39,597 nucleotides of DNA from a virus: positions 1 to 39,597 of IMG/VR virus record IMGVR_UViG_3300021356_000052; one strand, 5' to 3'. Under the pieces are notes generated by a model, which saw only the letters and a list, made by a program, of their open reading frames with translations, searched no databases and was not told where the DNA came from. Shown one piece after another: positions 17,692-27,338 of the stretch (its first letter is position 1; the number at the start of each line of letters is the position of its first letter). A program made the position numbers and the translations under genes.

Positions 17692-19272
17692 ATGTCGGCA
17701 ATTATAACTGATCAATTCAGAATATTAAATGCGAATAATTTTGTTGAGTCTGTTGACAATGCCAACAACTCTTACTACATCACTGTAGGGTTGCCAAATC
17801 CTGCTGCGGCAGTTGGATACGGAAGAGTAACTAATTGGGATTCCAACGTTCCTTCCCCAACTGATAATTTTGATTATGTTTCTCATACCGTAGATACTAC
17901 TCTTTTCGGTAAAAAGGTTTCATCTGCTAACTGCAGGAGACTGATTAGAAGGGTAGACTGGACTAGAGGAACTCGCTATGAAATGTATCGACATGATTAT
18001 AGCGTAGATAATCAATCTCCAGTAACTTCATCTACAAGACTATATGATGCAAATTACTATGTAATGAATTCTGACTTTAGAGTTTATATTTGCATTAGTA
18101 ATGGAACCAGCGGCATCAATACTGCTGGTACTGCATCTCAGGATGAACCTCTATTTACAGACCTTGAACCATCAAAAGCTGGCGAAAGCGGAGATGGTTA
18201 TGTTTGGAAATACTTGTTTACTGTAGCACCTAGTGATATTATCAAATTTGACTCAACTCAGTTTATCTCTGTTCCTAATGACTGGGATACCTCAACAGAT
18301 TCTCAAATTCAAGCAGTAAGAGAGAATGGGGATTCTAGCGTAAATGAAAATCAAATTAAAAAGATTTATATTGAAGATCCAGGATTAAGTTACTCTGGCG
18401 GAGAAGTTGATATTGTTGGAGATGGAACTGGCGCAAAATGTGTTGTTACTGTAGATAGTAATGGAAAAATTACTGATGCGGTAGTTTCTTCTGGTGGAAA
18501 AAATTATACTTATGCAATGGTTGATTTGGGTCCTCTGCAACCAGCAGGAAGTATTCCAAATCCAGCAAAACTAATTCCTATCATCCCTCCTGGAAAAGGT
18601 CATGGGAATAACATTTATAGGGAACTGGGAACTGACAGAGTTCTACTTTATGCAAGATTTGATGATTCTGATAAAGATTTTCCAACCGACACTTCATTTG
18701 CTCAAATTGGAGTAATTAAAAATCCATTGAGAGTGAACTCAACCGCAATTTTTGATGGTAATCAATTTAGTGGCACTTCAGCAATTAAATTGAAATTGGA
18801 CGGGACTATCGCTGGAGAAGAATTTCTGACTGTTGGTAAGAGAATTACTCAAAGTGTAACTACTGGTGCTGGTGTTAGTGTAACCGCTGAAGGTTATGTT
18901 GCATCTTATGATTCAGAAACTAAAGTTATTAAATACTTCCAAGATAGAACACTTAATTATCATCCATCCGAATACGATCAAAGAGATTATGTTGGAGTAA
19001 GTAGCGAAGGTCAAAGATATGCTTTTGCATTCAATGGTTCTTCAATTACTACCGCTGACGGATTCTCGGGATCTGTAGATTCTGGATATACTGGAATTAC
19101 TACAAATCCAACAGGGAATAAGAACATTAACTTGGGTGTTGAGTTCACAAAAGGTCTTGCCGTATCGGAAATAAATAAGTTGTCGGGAGACGTTATCTAT
19201 CTGGATAATAGACCAGTTGTCGAAAGAAACGCTAGACAGAAAGAAGACGTAAAGATTATCCTGGAATTCTAA
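17692..19272 (+). CDS. gp8: Baseplate wedge protein gp8
   Basis: The product has 526 residues against 334 in T4 gp8. The T4 core is recognisable: an N-terminal ITDQFRILNANNF, a VGYGRVTNWDSN strand like T4's FGRSEPW, RRLIRRVDWTRGTRYEMYRH, the strongly conserved GDGYVWKYLFTV, then FAQIGVIKNPL and the C-terminal VIYLDNRPVVERNARQKEDV, which aligns with T4's IYMENRPPI block. The extra length includes a GxGY-type pair (IEDPGLSYSGG and VSSGGKNYTYA) at about residues 225-280 and a further beta segment at about 370-480. gp8 binds gp7 on the outside of the wedge. The next gene starts one base after its stop. Confidence 0.93.
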   Translation: MSAIITDQFRILNANNFVESVDNANNSYYITVGLPNPAAAVGYGRVTNWDSNVPSPTDNFDYVSHTVDTTLFGKKVSSANCRRLIRRVDWTRGTRYEMYRHDYSVDNQSPVTSSTRLYDANYYVMNSDFRVYICISNGTSGINTAGTASQDEPLFTDLEPSKAGESGDGYVWKYLFTVAPSDIIKFDSTQFISVPNDWDTSTDSQIQAVRENGDSSVNENQIKKIYIEDPGLSYSGGEVDIVGDGTGAKCVVTVDSNGKITDAVVSSGGKNYTYAMVDLGPLQPAGSIPNPAKLIPIIPPGKGHGNNIYRELGTDRVLLYARFDDSDKDFPTDTSFAQIGVIKNPLRVNSTAIFDGNQFSGTSAIKLKLDGTIAGEEFLTVGKRITQSVTTGAGVSVTAEGYVASYDSETKVIKYFQDRTLNYHPSEYDQRDYVGVSSEGQRYAFAFNGSSITTADGFSGSVDSGYTGITTNPTGNKNINLGVEFTKGLAVSEINKLSGDVIYLDNRPVVERNARQKEDVKIILEF

Positions 19273-19273
19273 G

Positions 19274-22200
19274 ATGCCACAGAAAACTAATTTAAATATC
19301 AATCCTTACTATGATGACTTCGATAAAGATGATAATTTTTATCGAGTTTTGTTCAAACCAGGATTCCCTGTACAGGCAAGAGAACTAACGACTCTTCAAT
19401 CTATTCTTCAGAATCAGATTGAATCTTTTGGTAGTCATATCTTTAAAGAAGGATCTATGGTAATTCCTGGAGGAATTACATATGATAGATTCTATGAAGC
19501 AGTAAGAGTCAATGCAACTCATTTTGGACTTGATGTTGATTTATATTTGAATAGTTTTGTTGGCAAAAAGATTTCTGGAGCACAGTCTGGTGTAACTGCA
19601 ACTGTTGAGAAAGTTATCTTTCCTCCCACTTTGGGAGTAGAAGAACCAACTTTATATGTAAAATATCTAAATTCAGATAATTCATTTACATTCAATCCAT
19701 TTAGTAGTGGAGAGACTCTAATTACCGAAGATACGGTAACGTATGGAAATACTACTATTCAGATTGGAGATACGTTTGCATCAACTATTGATGTGAATGC
19801 AACCTCTACAGCAGCAGCTGTACACGTCTCTAAGGGTGTTTATTTTATTCGTGGTACGTTTGTAGATGTGCCGACCGATACGATCGTCCTAGACGCATAT
19901 ACAAACAATCCTTCATATAGGGTTGGTTTTAATATCAGCGAAGAATTAGTATCTGCTGGAGACGATGATAGTTTATATGATAATGCTAGGGGTTTTTCTA
20001 ATTATGCTGCACCTGGCGCAGACAGATTAAAAATTAGCGTATCTCTGTCTAAAAAAGAACTGACAGATTATGATGACAAGAATTTTGTAGAACTTGTTAG
20101 AGTTGATAACGGAGAACTGAAAAAACTCCAAAATAAATCAACATATTCGATTATTAAAGATTATTTTGCTAAGAGAACTTTCGAAGAATCTGGAGATTAT
20201 GCAGTAAGCGAATTTGGAGTAGATCTTGGAGAATCTTTAGACAATAAGTTATCAAACGGTGGTTTCTTTGTAGAAACCCAGAAGACAGAACAAAATAATG
20301 ATCCAAGTGAAGATCTTTATTGTGCTAGAGTATCTCCAGGTAAAGCATATGTTAGGGGATTTGACATTGAGTTCCCTGGATCTCAAATTCTAGATGCTGA
20401 TAAACCAAGAGATACGACAGAAGTTACTGGAGCATCTATCCCATTTGAAATGGGTAACCTTATAAAGGTTAATAACGTTCAAGGTACTCCTTTTGTTGGT
20501 ATTAACAATACCGATAATGTCGTAAAACTACAATCATATAGAAAAGGAACTTCTGGAGCGGCAGGTATTAATGGTACAGGAGAAACTATTGGACAAGCTA
20601 GAGTTTATTCCTTTGCATTAGCAGATAATGCATATGATAATACAGATTCTCAGTTTGATCTGTATATGTTTGATGTTCAGACATATACTAAACTTGTTTT
20701 AAATGAGTTGGTATTTGCTGGTTATATGCCTCAATCCAGTTACATCAAAGGATTGAGTAGCGGTGCAACTGGTTATGTAGTTCAAGCGCCAGGTGCATCA
20801 GGAACTACTGGTATTCAACTAACTCAAACATCTGGAGAATTTATTGTTGGAGAGCAAATCTCAATCAATGAATCTACATTATACAGAAGAACTATTATTG
20901 ATATTGAAGCAAAAAATATAACAGATGTAAAATCAATATGGCAAGAAAGAGCGTCTATCGGCGGCATTTCAACTGATTTCTCTGCAGACACTGCACTCTT
21001 TGAAAGAACACCAATTGGATTTGAGATTACTGATAAGATTACAGTCAGTCCAACTGGTATTGTAACTTGTGCTGGTAAAACTTTTAGCGGCATTTCTACA
21101 AACGCAGTTATTAAGTTCCAGAGAAACGGTATAGGTTTAACTGCAGCAACATTCAATAGAGTTGCTCAAGTTTCTAATGATCTATTATCATTAGAATTAG
21201 AAGCATTACCAACGGTATTTGGTGTATGTGACGGAGATCTTCCTACTGAAGCATCTACAGAGACAACTTTCTCTGTTATGGAACCAAAGATCTTCAATGA
21301 AGAAAATTCTTATCTCTATGCAGAACTATCGAATCCAAATGTAGCATCTGTTAAGTTAGATGATTCTAATTTAACTATTTCTCATCAGGTAAGAGATAGA
21401 ACAATTAGTGCTACAGGAACATTAAGTCTTAATACTAATACTATTGGATTTACCAGTGCATTCTTTGAACCATTTGATGCTGATAGGTACTCTATCATCT
21501 ATAGTGATGGTACACTTGAACCTCTAGATTCTAGTCAGATTGAATTTGCAGATAATAGCACTACTATTAATTTCAGTGGACTTGCTAAATCTGGTATAGG
21601 TAGTGCAATCGTTAATACTACTGTTAAGAGACAATCAGTACAAAGTAAGCAAAAAGACTTTGATAGAAGTGTTCAAGTAATTGTAAGTTCTACTGCTAAT
21701 TCAGAAAGTGCAGGTATTACAGGACTTTCTTCTAGTTTCTATTATGGTCTAAGAGTAGAAGATAAAGAAATTTCTCTAAACACTCCAGATGTCGTAGATA
21801 TAGTTGCTGTATACGAATCACTGGGAACTAGTACTCCAACTCTGGATACTCTACAATTTGTAAGTGGTCTAGGTTTAGATGTAAATGCAATTGTCGGTGA
21901 AAGGGTTATTGGTCAAACCAGCAAAGCAGTTGGTCAAATTGTAACCAGACCTTCTACTACTGATGTTGGATTTGTATACTTAAATGCTAATAAGTTTATT
22001 GCTGGGGAAACTGTTAAGTTCGAAGAGTCTCTAATTGAGTCTAATTTGCAATCGATTGTTCTTGGAAATTATCTCAATATTACTGATCGTTATGATTTGG
22101 ATGCTGGTCAAAGAGAACAATACTATGATTATTCTAGAATTGTAAGACGCAAGCAGTCAGTATCTCCATCCAGAAAACTACTAATTATCTTTAACAAATA

Positions 22201-25200
22201 TACAGTTCCTTCTAATGATTCTGGAGATTTCTACACAGTAAACTCTTATAGTTCAGAAAGATACAAAAACGATATCCCATTACTGAAAAATAATACTGTC
22301 AGAGCATCTGACGTACTTGACTTTAGACCAAGAGTTGCTGATTTCAATGCTTCTACAGCAAATAGATCTCCATTTGCTTTTGAGTCTCGTTCCTTTGGAT
22401 CTTCTAGTGTAAACACAACTGCTGTAGTTGCTCCAAATGAGAGCACTTTACTTGGTTATGATCATTACATGGGAAGAATCGATAAGATTGTTCTTGATAA
22501 AGAAGGAAATCTTTCATTGGTTCAAGGAACATCTGCAGTAAGACCAAAAGAACCTACAGTCATTGAAGATTCAATGACAATTGCTAGGATCTCTCTTCCA
22601 CCATACTTATTTGATGTAGATGATGCTGAAATTTCTCTAGTTGACAATAGAAGATATACAATGAGAGACATTGGAGGTCTCGAAGATAGAATCGAAAATC
22701 TTGAAACCTTCACTTCTTTAAGTGCTCTAGAATTGAGTACACAGTCTCTACAAGTTCAAGATGCTCAAGGACTTGATAGATTTAAGTCTGGATTCTTTGT
22801 TGATGATTTTGCAGATAATGGAAGAATTGATCTAGGTAATGCCGATACAAAAGTATCTGTTGAATCTGATAGAAAAGAATTACAATCCCTATTTGATGTT
22901 TATTCTTTAGAACTGCAACCAGCATTTGATTCTTCAGTAAATATGGACACTGCGGATCTATCTGCAGATCTTCCTCTACTTGACCCAAATACACAAAAAA
23001 CTGGCGATCTAATTACCCTTAAGTATGAACAAAAGGGATGGATTGAACAACCTCTAGCTTCTAGAGTTGAGAATGTTAACCCATTCAATATGATCGAGTT
23101 TGTTGGAGCGGTTGAACTAACACCAGCATCTGATAACTGGGTAAGAAATGTATTTGTTCCAGGCGGAACAAGAAGAATTACTGGAGGATGGAATGGATCC
23201 TTCATTGATAATGTTCTAATTGATAGAAGACCAGAGACCTTTATGCGTTCAAGGAACATTATGTTCCAAGCAGGTGGTCTGAGACCTCTTGCTAGACATT
23301 ATCCATTCATGGATAGTATCGGTGGAATTGATCTGGTTCCTAAACTGATTGAAATCAATATGACTTCTGGAACCTTTGATGTTGGAGAAGATATTGATGG
23401 TTTCATTGGTCCTGATAGAGTTATTACATTTAGAGCAGCAAGACCAGACCATAAAGATGGTCCATATGATGCACCAACTCTGACCTATAATGCAAATCCA
23501 TACAATAAGGCAGAAACATTTGGTACTTCATATTCTGCATCTGCAACAGTCGTAAACGTTGATGTTCCATCACTAGCAGCTGCTGCTATTGGTAAGTATA
23601 ATGGTTTTGTTGTTGCTGGAGTTAATTTAGTTGGTAGAAGTAGCGGTGCAACTGCATCTGTTACCGATTCTCGATTAATTGCTGACGCATTCGGTGATAT
23701 TCTAGGAACGTTCTTTATTAGAAATCCACTAGCAACACCACCTCCAAGTGTAAGAATTAAAACTGGAGAAAGAATCTTCAGACTTACATCTAGCGATATT
23801 AATGCAGAACCTCTTCCTGGAAGTAAGTTAATTAGTTCTGGAGAAACTACGTACAACTCAACTGGTATCGTACAAACATTCAGACAAGATACGGTTATCG
23901 TAAGAAGACCACCCCCACCACCAAGAAGACGTAGAAGAAAAGACCCTCTAGCACAATCATTCACTGTTGATGAAACTGGAGTATTCCTAACATCAGTAGA
24001 CCTATTCTTTGCGAATAAGGATCCTAATGAAAAGTGCTATGTTGAAATTAGAACTGTAGAACTAGGAACTCCAACTAATCAGTTAGTACAAGATTTTGCA
24101 AGAGCAATCTTGTATCCAGATGATATTACAACTTCTACAGATGCATCAGTAGCAACTAATGTTAAGTTCCCATCTCCAATTTATTTGGAAGCAAATAGGG
24201 AATATGCAGTTGTTGTTCTTTCCCCAACCTCAAATAATTATGAATTATGGATTGCTCAGATGGGAGAGAAGACTGTCAATGGACAGAACTTACCAGATGC
24301 TGAAGCAGTAATGGTAACCAAACAGTATATTGGAGGAAGTTTATTCAAGTCTCAAAACGGTACTATTTGGACTGCAAGTCAGTTTGAAGATCTGAAGTTC
24401 AAACTTTACAAAGCAAACTTTACTTCTCAAAAGGGAAGTGCATTCTTCTACAATCCTAATTTGGATGTTGTTGATGAAAACGTTCCTGCTCTAACTCCAG
24501 ATGCCGTTAAGATTTTACCAAGAAAACTTGATGTTGGTATTAATACCGTTTCCCTAAATGATGTTGCTGATCAACTTGTTATTGGAGCAAGAGTTAAAGC
24601 AAACAACTCTCTAGCAAATGGATACATCGAAAGAGTTGGCGGAGCAGTTTCCTTTACAGGAATTACTACTGCAATTGCTGGAGCAGGTTATTCAACTGGA
24701 ACATATCCTAATGTAACTCTGTATCCTATTGTTGGACGAGGAAGAAACCTAGTTGCAGAAACTGTTGAATTTAATGATGCAGGAGGAGTATCTCAGATTG
24801 TTCTTAATACTGCTGGTCTTTCTACAGGAAATGGTTGGGCAACAGGTGATGTAGTTGGTATTACGACTTCTCAAGCAGGAGGCAGAGGTAGCGGAGCACA
24901 ACTATCAATTAGAGATGTCAACGGTATTGATACTTTATACTTGACAAATGTTCAGGGTGAAGAAATAACCGCTGGCGGTTTACTTCAAATTTATACTGGT
25001 AGCACTGCTGGTCCTGCTCTAGCAGATACCTCAATCACAAGTTCTAGTCCTGTAGGCGGAGAATTTGCTGGTAACGTATTTGAAGTAACTCATTATAATC
25101 ATGGAATGACCGCAGATAATAATATCGTTTCTATTAGCGGTGTTGATCCTGATACTATTCCAACTCAACTATCAGTCGATCTTGATCTAAGTGATTCTGT

Positions 25201-26392
25201 CATTGCTCTTGCAGATACGACAAGTTTCTCAAGATTTGAAGGAATTACTACTGCTGCGGGATACTTGAAAGTTAATAATGAAATTATTTACTACGATAGT
25301 ATTGCTAGCGGTCAGTTGGGTATTGCAACTCGCGGTGTTGATGGATCTGCAATTCAGAAGCATGTTAGCGGAAGTCAGGTTTATAAGTATGAAATTGGCG
25401 AAGTTTCTCTGACCAGAATCAATAAGCAACATGATATGTCTTCGACACCAGCTCTCAGCAATCTGAGAGAAATTGATTCATATCATCTAGAATTTGATAG
25501 AGGATCTAGAGGAACTGGCGAAGCACAATTGAGTTTCAGACAAGAATCTCAAGTTGGCGGAATGAATATCTTTGCATCCAGAAACGTTCAGTATGATGTT
25601 GTTCAACCTCAGTTCAATATCATTACACCAGGTCAAGGATCTAAAGTTTCTGCGACAATGAGATCCGTCAGCGGAACAAGTGCAGGCGGTGCTGAACCAT
25701 CATTCATTGATCAGGGATTTGAACCAGTTCTACTAAATGCAGAAAATGATCTCAACTCCACTAGACTGGTCTGCTCCAAGTTGAATGAGACGACAAGATT
25801 GACATCTTTACCAAGAAACCGTTCATTCACGATCGGAATTTCTATGGAAAGTGCCGATTCTAATCTGTCTCCAACTATCGATACTCAGACTGCATTTGCT
25901 GGATTTGGAAGACATCGTTTGAATAATCCAATCTCAGATTATGTAAATGATTCTAGATCTAATAATTTAAGCGATGATCCTCACGCATTCGTATACATTT
26001 CAAATAGAGTAACTCTTGCTCAACCAGCATCTTCTCTCAAAGTATTTGTTGCAGCAAATAGAGATGCTTCTGCTGATTTCAGAGTCCTTTACAAACTATT
26101 CAAGTCAGATTCGAGTGAGATTGAGCAGTCATATGTACTGTTCCCTGGATATGATAACTTGAATGATACTAATGGAGATGGATTTGGAGATGATGTAGTT
26201 GACTCTTCCAAAAATAGCGGAAGAGCAGATGCATTCGTTGTTGCTAGTGCAAATGAAGAGTTTAGAGAATATCAATTCAGTATTGATAATCTTGATCAAT
26301 TCTCTGGATATCAAATTAAGATTGTTGCTAGCGGAACAAACGAAGCGAAGTCCCCAACATTCAAAGATCTAAGAGCAATTGCATTAGCATAA
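19274..26392 (+). CDS. DUF4815-type baseplate/tail fibre protein (2372 aa)
   Basis: The N-terminal block with YYDDFDKDDNFYRVLFKPGF and PVQARELTTLQSILQNQIES is the start of DUF4815, found at the base of tail appendages in marine myoviruses. Its typical end, TVRASDVLDFRPRV, is near residue 1010, so the domain seems expanded by insertions. A helical register follows near 1130-1230, then a hinge RRPPPPPRRRRRKDP at about 1543-1557. Next comes a jelly-roll-like segment (LAQSFTVDETGVFLTSVDLF) to about 1720, a GxGY repeat near 1800, and a conserved C-terminal domain ending in KDLRAIALA. A calcium-type loop DTNGDGFGD is at 2298-2306. It occupies the place of T4 gp9/gp10 after gp8. It is probably a peripheral baseplate protein that carries fibres; the exact T4 equivalent is uncertain. 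Confidence 0.82.
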   Translation: MPQKTNLNINPYYDDFDKDDNFYRVLFKPGFPVQARELTTLQSILQNQIESFGSHIFKEGSMVIPGGITYDRFYEAVRVNATHFGLDVDLYLNSFVGKKISGAQSGVTATVEKVIFPPTLGVEEPTLYVKYLNSDNSFTFNPFSSGETLITEDTVTYGNTTIQIGDTFASTIDVNATSTAAAVHVSKGVYFIRGTFVDVPTDTIVLDAYTNNPSYRVGFNISEELVSAGDDDSLYDNARGFSNYAAPGADRLKISVSLSKKELTDYDDKNFVELVRVDNGELKKLQNKSTYSIIKDYFAKRTFEESGDYAVSEFGVDLGESLDNKLSNGGFFVETQKTEQNNDPSEDLYCARVSPGKAYVRGFDIEFPGSQILDADKPRDTTEVTGASIPFEMGNLIKVNNVQGTPFVGINNTDNVVKLQSYRKGTSGAAGINGTGETIGQARVYSFALADNAYDNTDSQFDLYMFDVQTYTKLVLNELVFAGYMPQSSYIKGLSSGATGYVVQAPGASGTTGIQLTQTSGEFIVGEQISINESTLYRRTIIDIEAKNITDVKSIWQERASIGGISTDFSADTALFERTPIGFEITDKITVSPTGIVTCAGKTFSGISTNAVIKFQRNGIGLTAATFNRVAQVSNDLLSLELEALPTVFGVCDGDLPTEASTETTFSVMEPKIFNEENSYLYAELSNPNVASVKLDDSNLTISHQVRDRTISATGTLSLNTNTIGFTSAFFEPFDADRYSIIYSDGTLEPLDSSQIEFADNSTTINFSGLAKSGIGSAIVNTTVKRQSVQSKQKDFDRSVQVIVSSTANSESAGITGLSSSFYYGLRVEDKEISLNTPDVVDIVAVYESLGTSTPTLDTLQFVSGLGLDVNAIVGERVIGQTSKAVGQIVTRPSTTDVGFVYLNANKFIAGETVKFEESLIESNLQSIVLGNYLNITDRYDLDAGQREQYYDYSRIVRRKQSVSPSRKLLIIFNKYTVPSNDSGDFYTVNSYSSERYKNDIPLLKNNTVRASDVLDFRPRVADFNASTANRSPFAFESRSFGSSSVNTTAVVAPNESTLLGYDHYMGRIDKIVLDKEGNLSLVQGTSAVRPKEPTVIEDSMTIARISLPPYLFDVDDAEISLVDNRRYTMRDIGGLEDRIENLETFTSLSALELSTQSLQVQDAQGLDRFKSGFFVDDFADNGRIDLGNADTKVSVESDRKELQSLFDVYSLELQPAFDSSVNMDTADLSADLPLLDPNTQKTGDLITLKYEQKGWIEQPLASRVENVNPFNMIEFVGAVELTPASDNWVRNVFVPGGTRRITGGWNGSFIDNVLIDRRPETFMRSRNIMFQAGGLRPLARHYPFMDSIGGIDLVPKLIEINMTSGTFDVGEDIDGFIGPDRVITFRAARPDHKDGPYDAPTLTYNANPYNKAETFGTSYSASATVVNVDVPSLAAAAIGKYNGFVVAGVNLVGRSSGATASVTDSRLIADAFGDILGTFFIRNPLATPPPSVRIKTGERIFRLTSSDINAEPLPGSKLISSGETTYNSTGIVQTFRQDTVIVRRPPPPPRRRRRKDPLAQSFTVDETGVFLTSVDLFFANKDPNEKCYVEIRTVELGTPTNQLVQDFARAILYPDDITTSTDASVATNVKFPSPIYLEANREYAVVVLSPTSNNYELWIAQMGEKTVNGQNLPDAEAVMVTKQYIGGSLFKSQNGTIWTASQFEDLKFKLYKANFTSQKGSAFFYNPNLDVVDENVPALTPDAVKILPRKLDVGINTVSLNDVADQLVIGARVKANNSLANGYIERVGGAVSFTGITTAIAGAGYSTGTYPNVTLYPIVGRGRNLVAETVEFNDAGGVSQIVLNTAGLSTGNGWATGDVVGITTSQAGGRGSGAQLSIRDVNGIDTLYLTNVQGEEITAGGLLQIYTGSTAGPALADTSITSSSPVGGEFAGNVFEVTHYNHGMTADNNIVSISGVDPDTIPTQLSVDLDLSDSVIALADTTSFSRFEGITTAAGYLKVNNEIIYYDSIASGQLGIATRGVDGSAIQKHVSGSQVYKYEIGEVSLTRINKQHDMSSTPALSNLREIDSYHLEFDRGSRGTGEAQLSFRQESQVGGMNIFASRNVQYDVVQPQFNIITPGQGSKVSATMRSVSGTSAGGAEPSFIDQGFEPVLLNAENDLNSTRLVCSKLNETTRLTSLPRNRSFTIGISMESADSNLSPTIDTQTAFAGFGRHRLNNPISDYVNDSRSNNLSDDPHAFVYISNRVTLAQPASSLKVFVAANRDASADFRVLYKLFKSDSSEIEQSYVLFPGYDNLNDTNGDGFGDDVVDSSKNSGRADAFVVASANEEFREYQFSIDNLDQFSGYQIKIVASGTNEAKSPTFKDLRAIALA

Positions 26393-26393
26393 T

Positions 26394-26600
26394 ATGGATC
26401 TGATTAAAGTTGAAAATAACCAGAACTTGTATAGAGATGCAGGTTCTGGTGCTATCGTAAATAAAGATTCTACGGCTTATTCTCGATATATGACAGAGAA
26501 AAAGCGTAGAGAGAAAGAAAGGCAAGAATTTGATGATGTTAAAAGCGAACTTGCTGAAATTAAAAAATTACTACTTGATTTGACTAAACAAAATAGTTGA
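26394..26600 (+). CDS. Small coiled-coil phage protein
   Basis: The product has 68 residues. A short beta-like N-terminus (LIKVENNQNLYRDAGSGAIV) is followed by a charged helix (TEKKRREKERQEFDDVKSEL) and a leucine-repeat helix (AEIKKLLLDLTKQ), which together look like a coiled coil. It follows the large DUF4815 gene after one base, so it is probably a small partner or chaperone of a structural protein. I recall similar short proteins in this position in cyanophages; the function is unknown. Confidence 0.7.
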   Translation: MDLIKVENNQNLYRDAGSGAIVNKDSTAYSRYMTEKKRREKERQEFDDVKSELAEIKKLLLDLTKQNS

Positions 26601-26640
26601 GATCTAAATAATTAAATAAAGAAACCTTCATTATAGAGAA

Positions 26641-26976
26641 ATGGCAGTATACGTAGCTAATCTGACAATTAATCAAGGATCTGACTTTTATCAGACTTTT
26701 AATTTGTCAAATTCTATTGGAGATACTTCCTTTGATCTATCAGGTTTTACCATTGAAGCGAAGATCAAAAAACATGCTGGATCTGTTGGATTTACAACAT
26801 TTACTGCAACTATTGAGAACGCTTCAAATGGAACGATAAGTCTGGCACTTAATTCAACGCAGACATCTGCGTTAAAAGCTGGCAGACAAGTTTACGATAT
26901 TATTGTTACTAGTTCTGGAGGATATAAATCCAGGGCGATTGAAGGAAGTGTATTAGTACGAGAAGGAGTAACTTAA
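26641..26976 (+). CDS. Small beta-sandwich virion protein
   Basis: The product has 111 residues. It is made of alternating strands: LTINQGSDFYQTFNLSNSIG, FDLSGFTIEAKIKKHAG, TFTATIENASNGTISLALNS, RQVYDIIVTSSGGYKSRAIE, ending in SVLVREGVT. This is the pattern of small immunoglobulin-like baseplate or fibre-attachment proteins (the N-terminal domain of BppU-like proteins looks alike). It overlaps the next start by 1 nt (TAATG). It probably forms part of the tail appendage with the neighbouring genes. No exact T4 homologue is recognised. Confidence 0.7.
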   Translation: MAVYVANLTINQGSDFYQTFNLSNSIGDTSFDLSGFTIEAKIKKHAGSVGFTTFTATIENASNGTISLALNSTQTSALKAGRQVYDIIVTSSGGYKSRAIEGSVLVREGVT

Positions 26977-27290
26977 TGGCATCAATCAGAGGTAGATTAG
27001 GACAATCAAATACTATAAAAGTAGTTGCATCTAACTCTGTTACGGGTTCAAGTGGCAGATTATCAGATATTGCTGACGTAGATGTTACTAGTCAGTCTGA
27101 TAAATTTGTCATGGTTTATAATGCAAATACCAACAAATATGAGTTTGTCGATCCCGATGAAGTTCTTGTAGCAGCTGCTTCCACCGTTAACCCTGTAGGT
27201 ACTAGCGGTCTTCCAACTGAATTCATTAATGCTTTAAATACTGACCCAAGTAGGCAATCTAATATTGACCTAGATGGTGGTACTTGGTAA
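26976..27290 (+). CDS. Small tail structural protein, unknown
   Basis: The product has 104 residues. It contains GRLGQSNTIKVVAS, then a DIADVDVT strand and KFVMVYNANTNKYEFVDPDE, a pattern frequently seen in phage fibre-associated proteins where a short domain ends in a Y-x-x-x-x-x-KYEFV strand. The C-terminus is low in structure and rich in small polar residues. The start overlaps the previous stop, so the two genes are coupled. A late promoter follows immediately. It is probably a virion component of the tail periphery. Confidence 0.66.
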   Translation: MASIRGRLGQSNTIKVVASNSVTGSSGRLSDIADVDVTSQSDKFVMVYNANTNKYEFVDPDEVLVAAASTVNPVGTSGLPTEFINALNTDPSRQSNIDLDGGTW

Positions 27291-27295
27291 AAATT

Positions 27296-27303
27296 TATAA
27301 ATA
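27296..27303 (+). promoter_or_regulatory. T4-type late promoter for the tail fibre
   Basis: TATAAATA is an exact late consensus match in the 48-nt gap after the small structural gene, 35 nt upstream of the fibre start codon. The fibre also has a GAGG ribosome-binding site. Confidence 0.75.
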
Positions 27304-27338
27304 CCTACAAAAGAGTATTCAATAAGCGAGGCAATTAG

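Noticed and set aside
23485-23964. 159-residue reverse-strand frame opposite the DUF4815 gene
   Set aside because: It mirrors the proline/arginine hinge region; no ribosome-binding site, no reverse-strand neighbours and no recognisable family.
26604-26618. Late promoter in CTAAATAATTAAATA before the beta-sandwich gene
   Set aside because: AT-rich sequence with no match better than one or two mismatches; no supporting feature.
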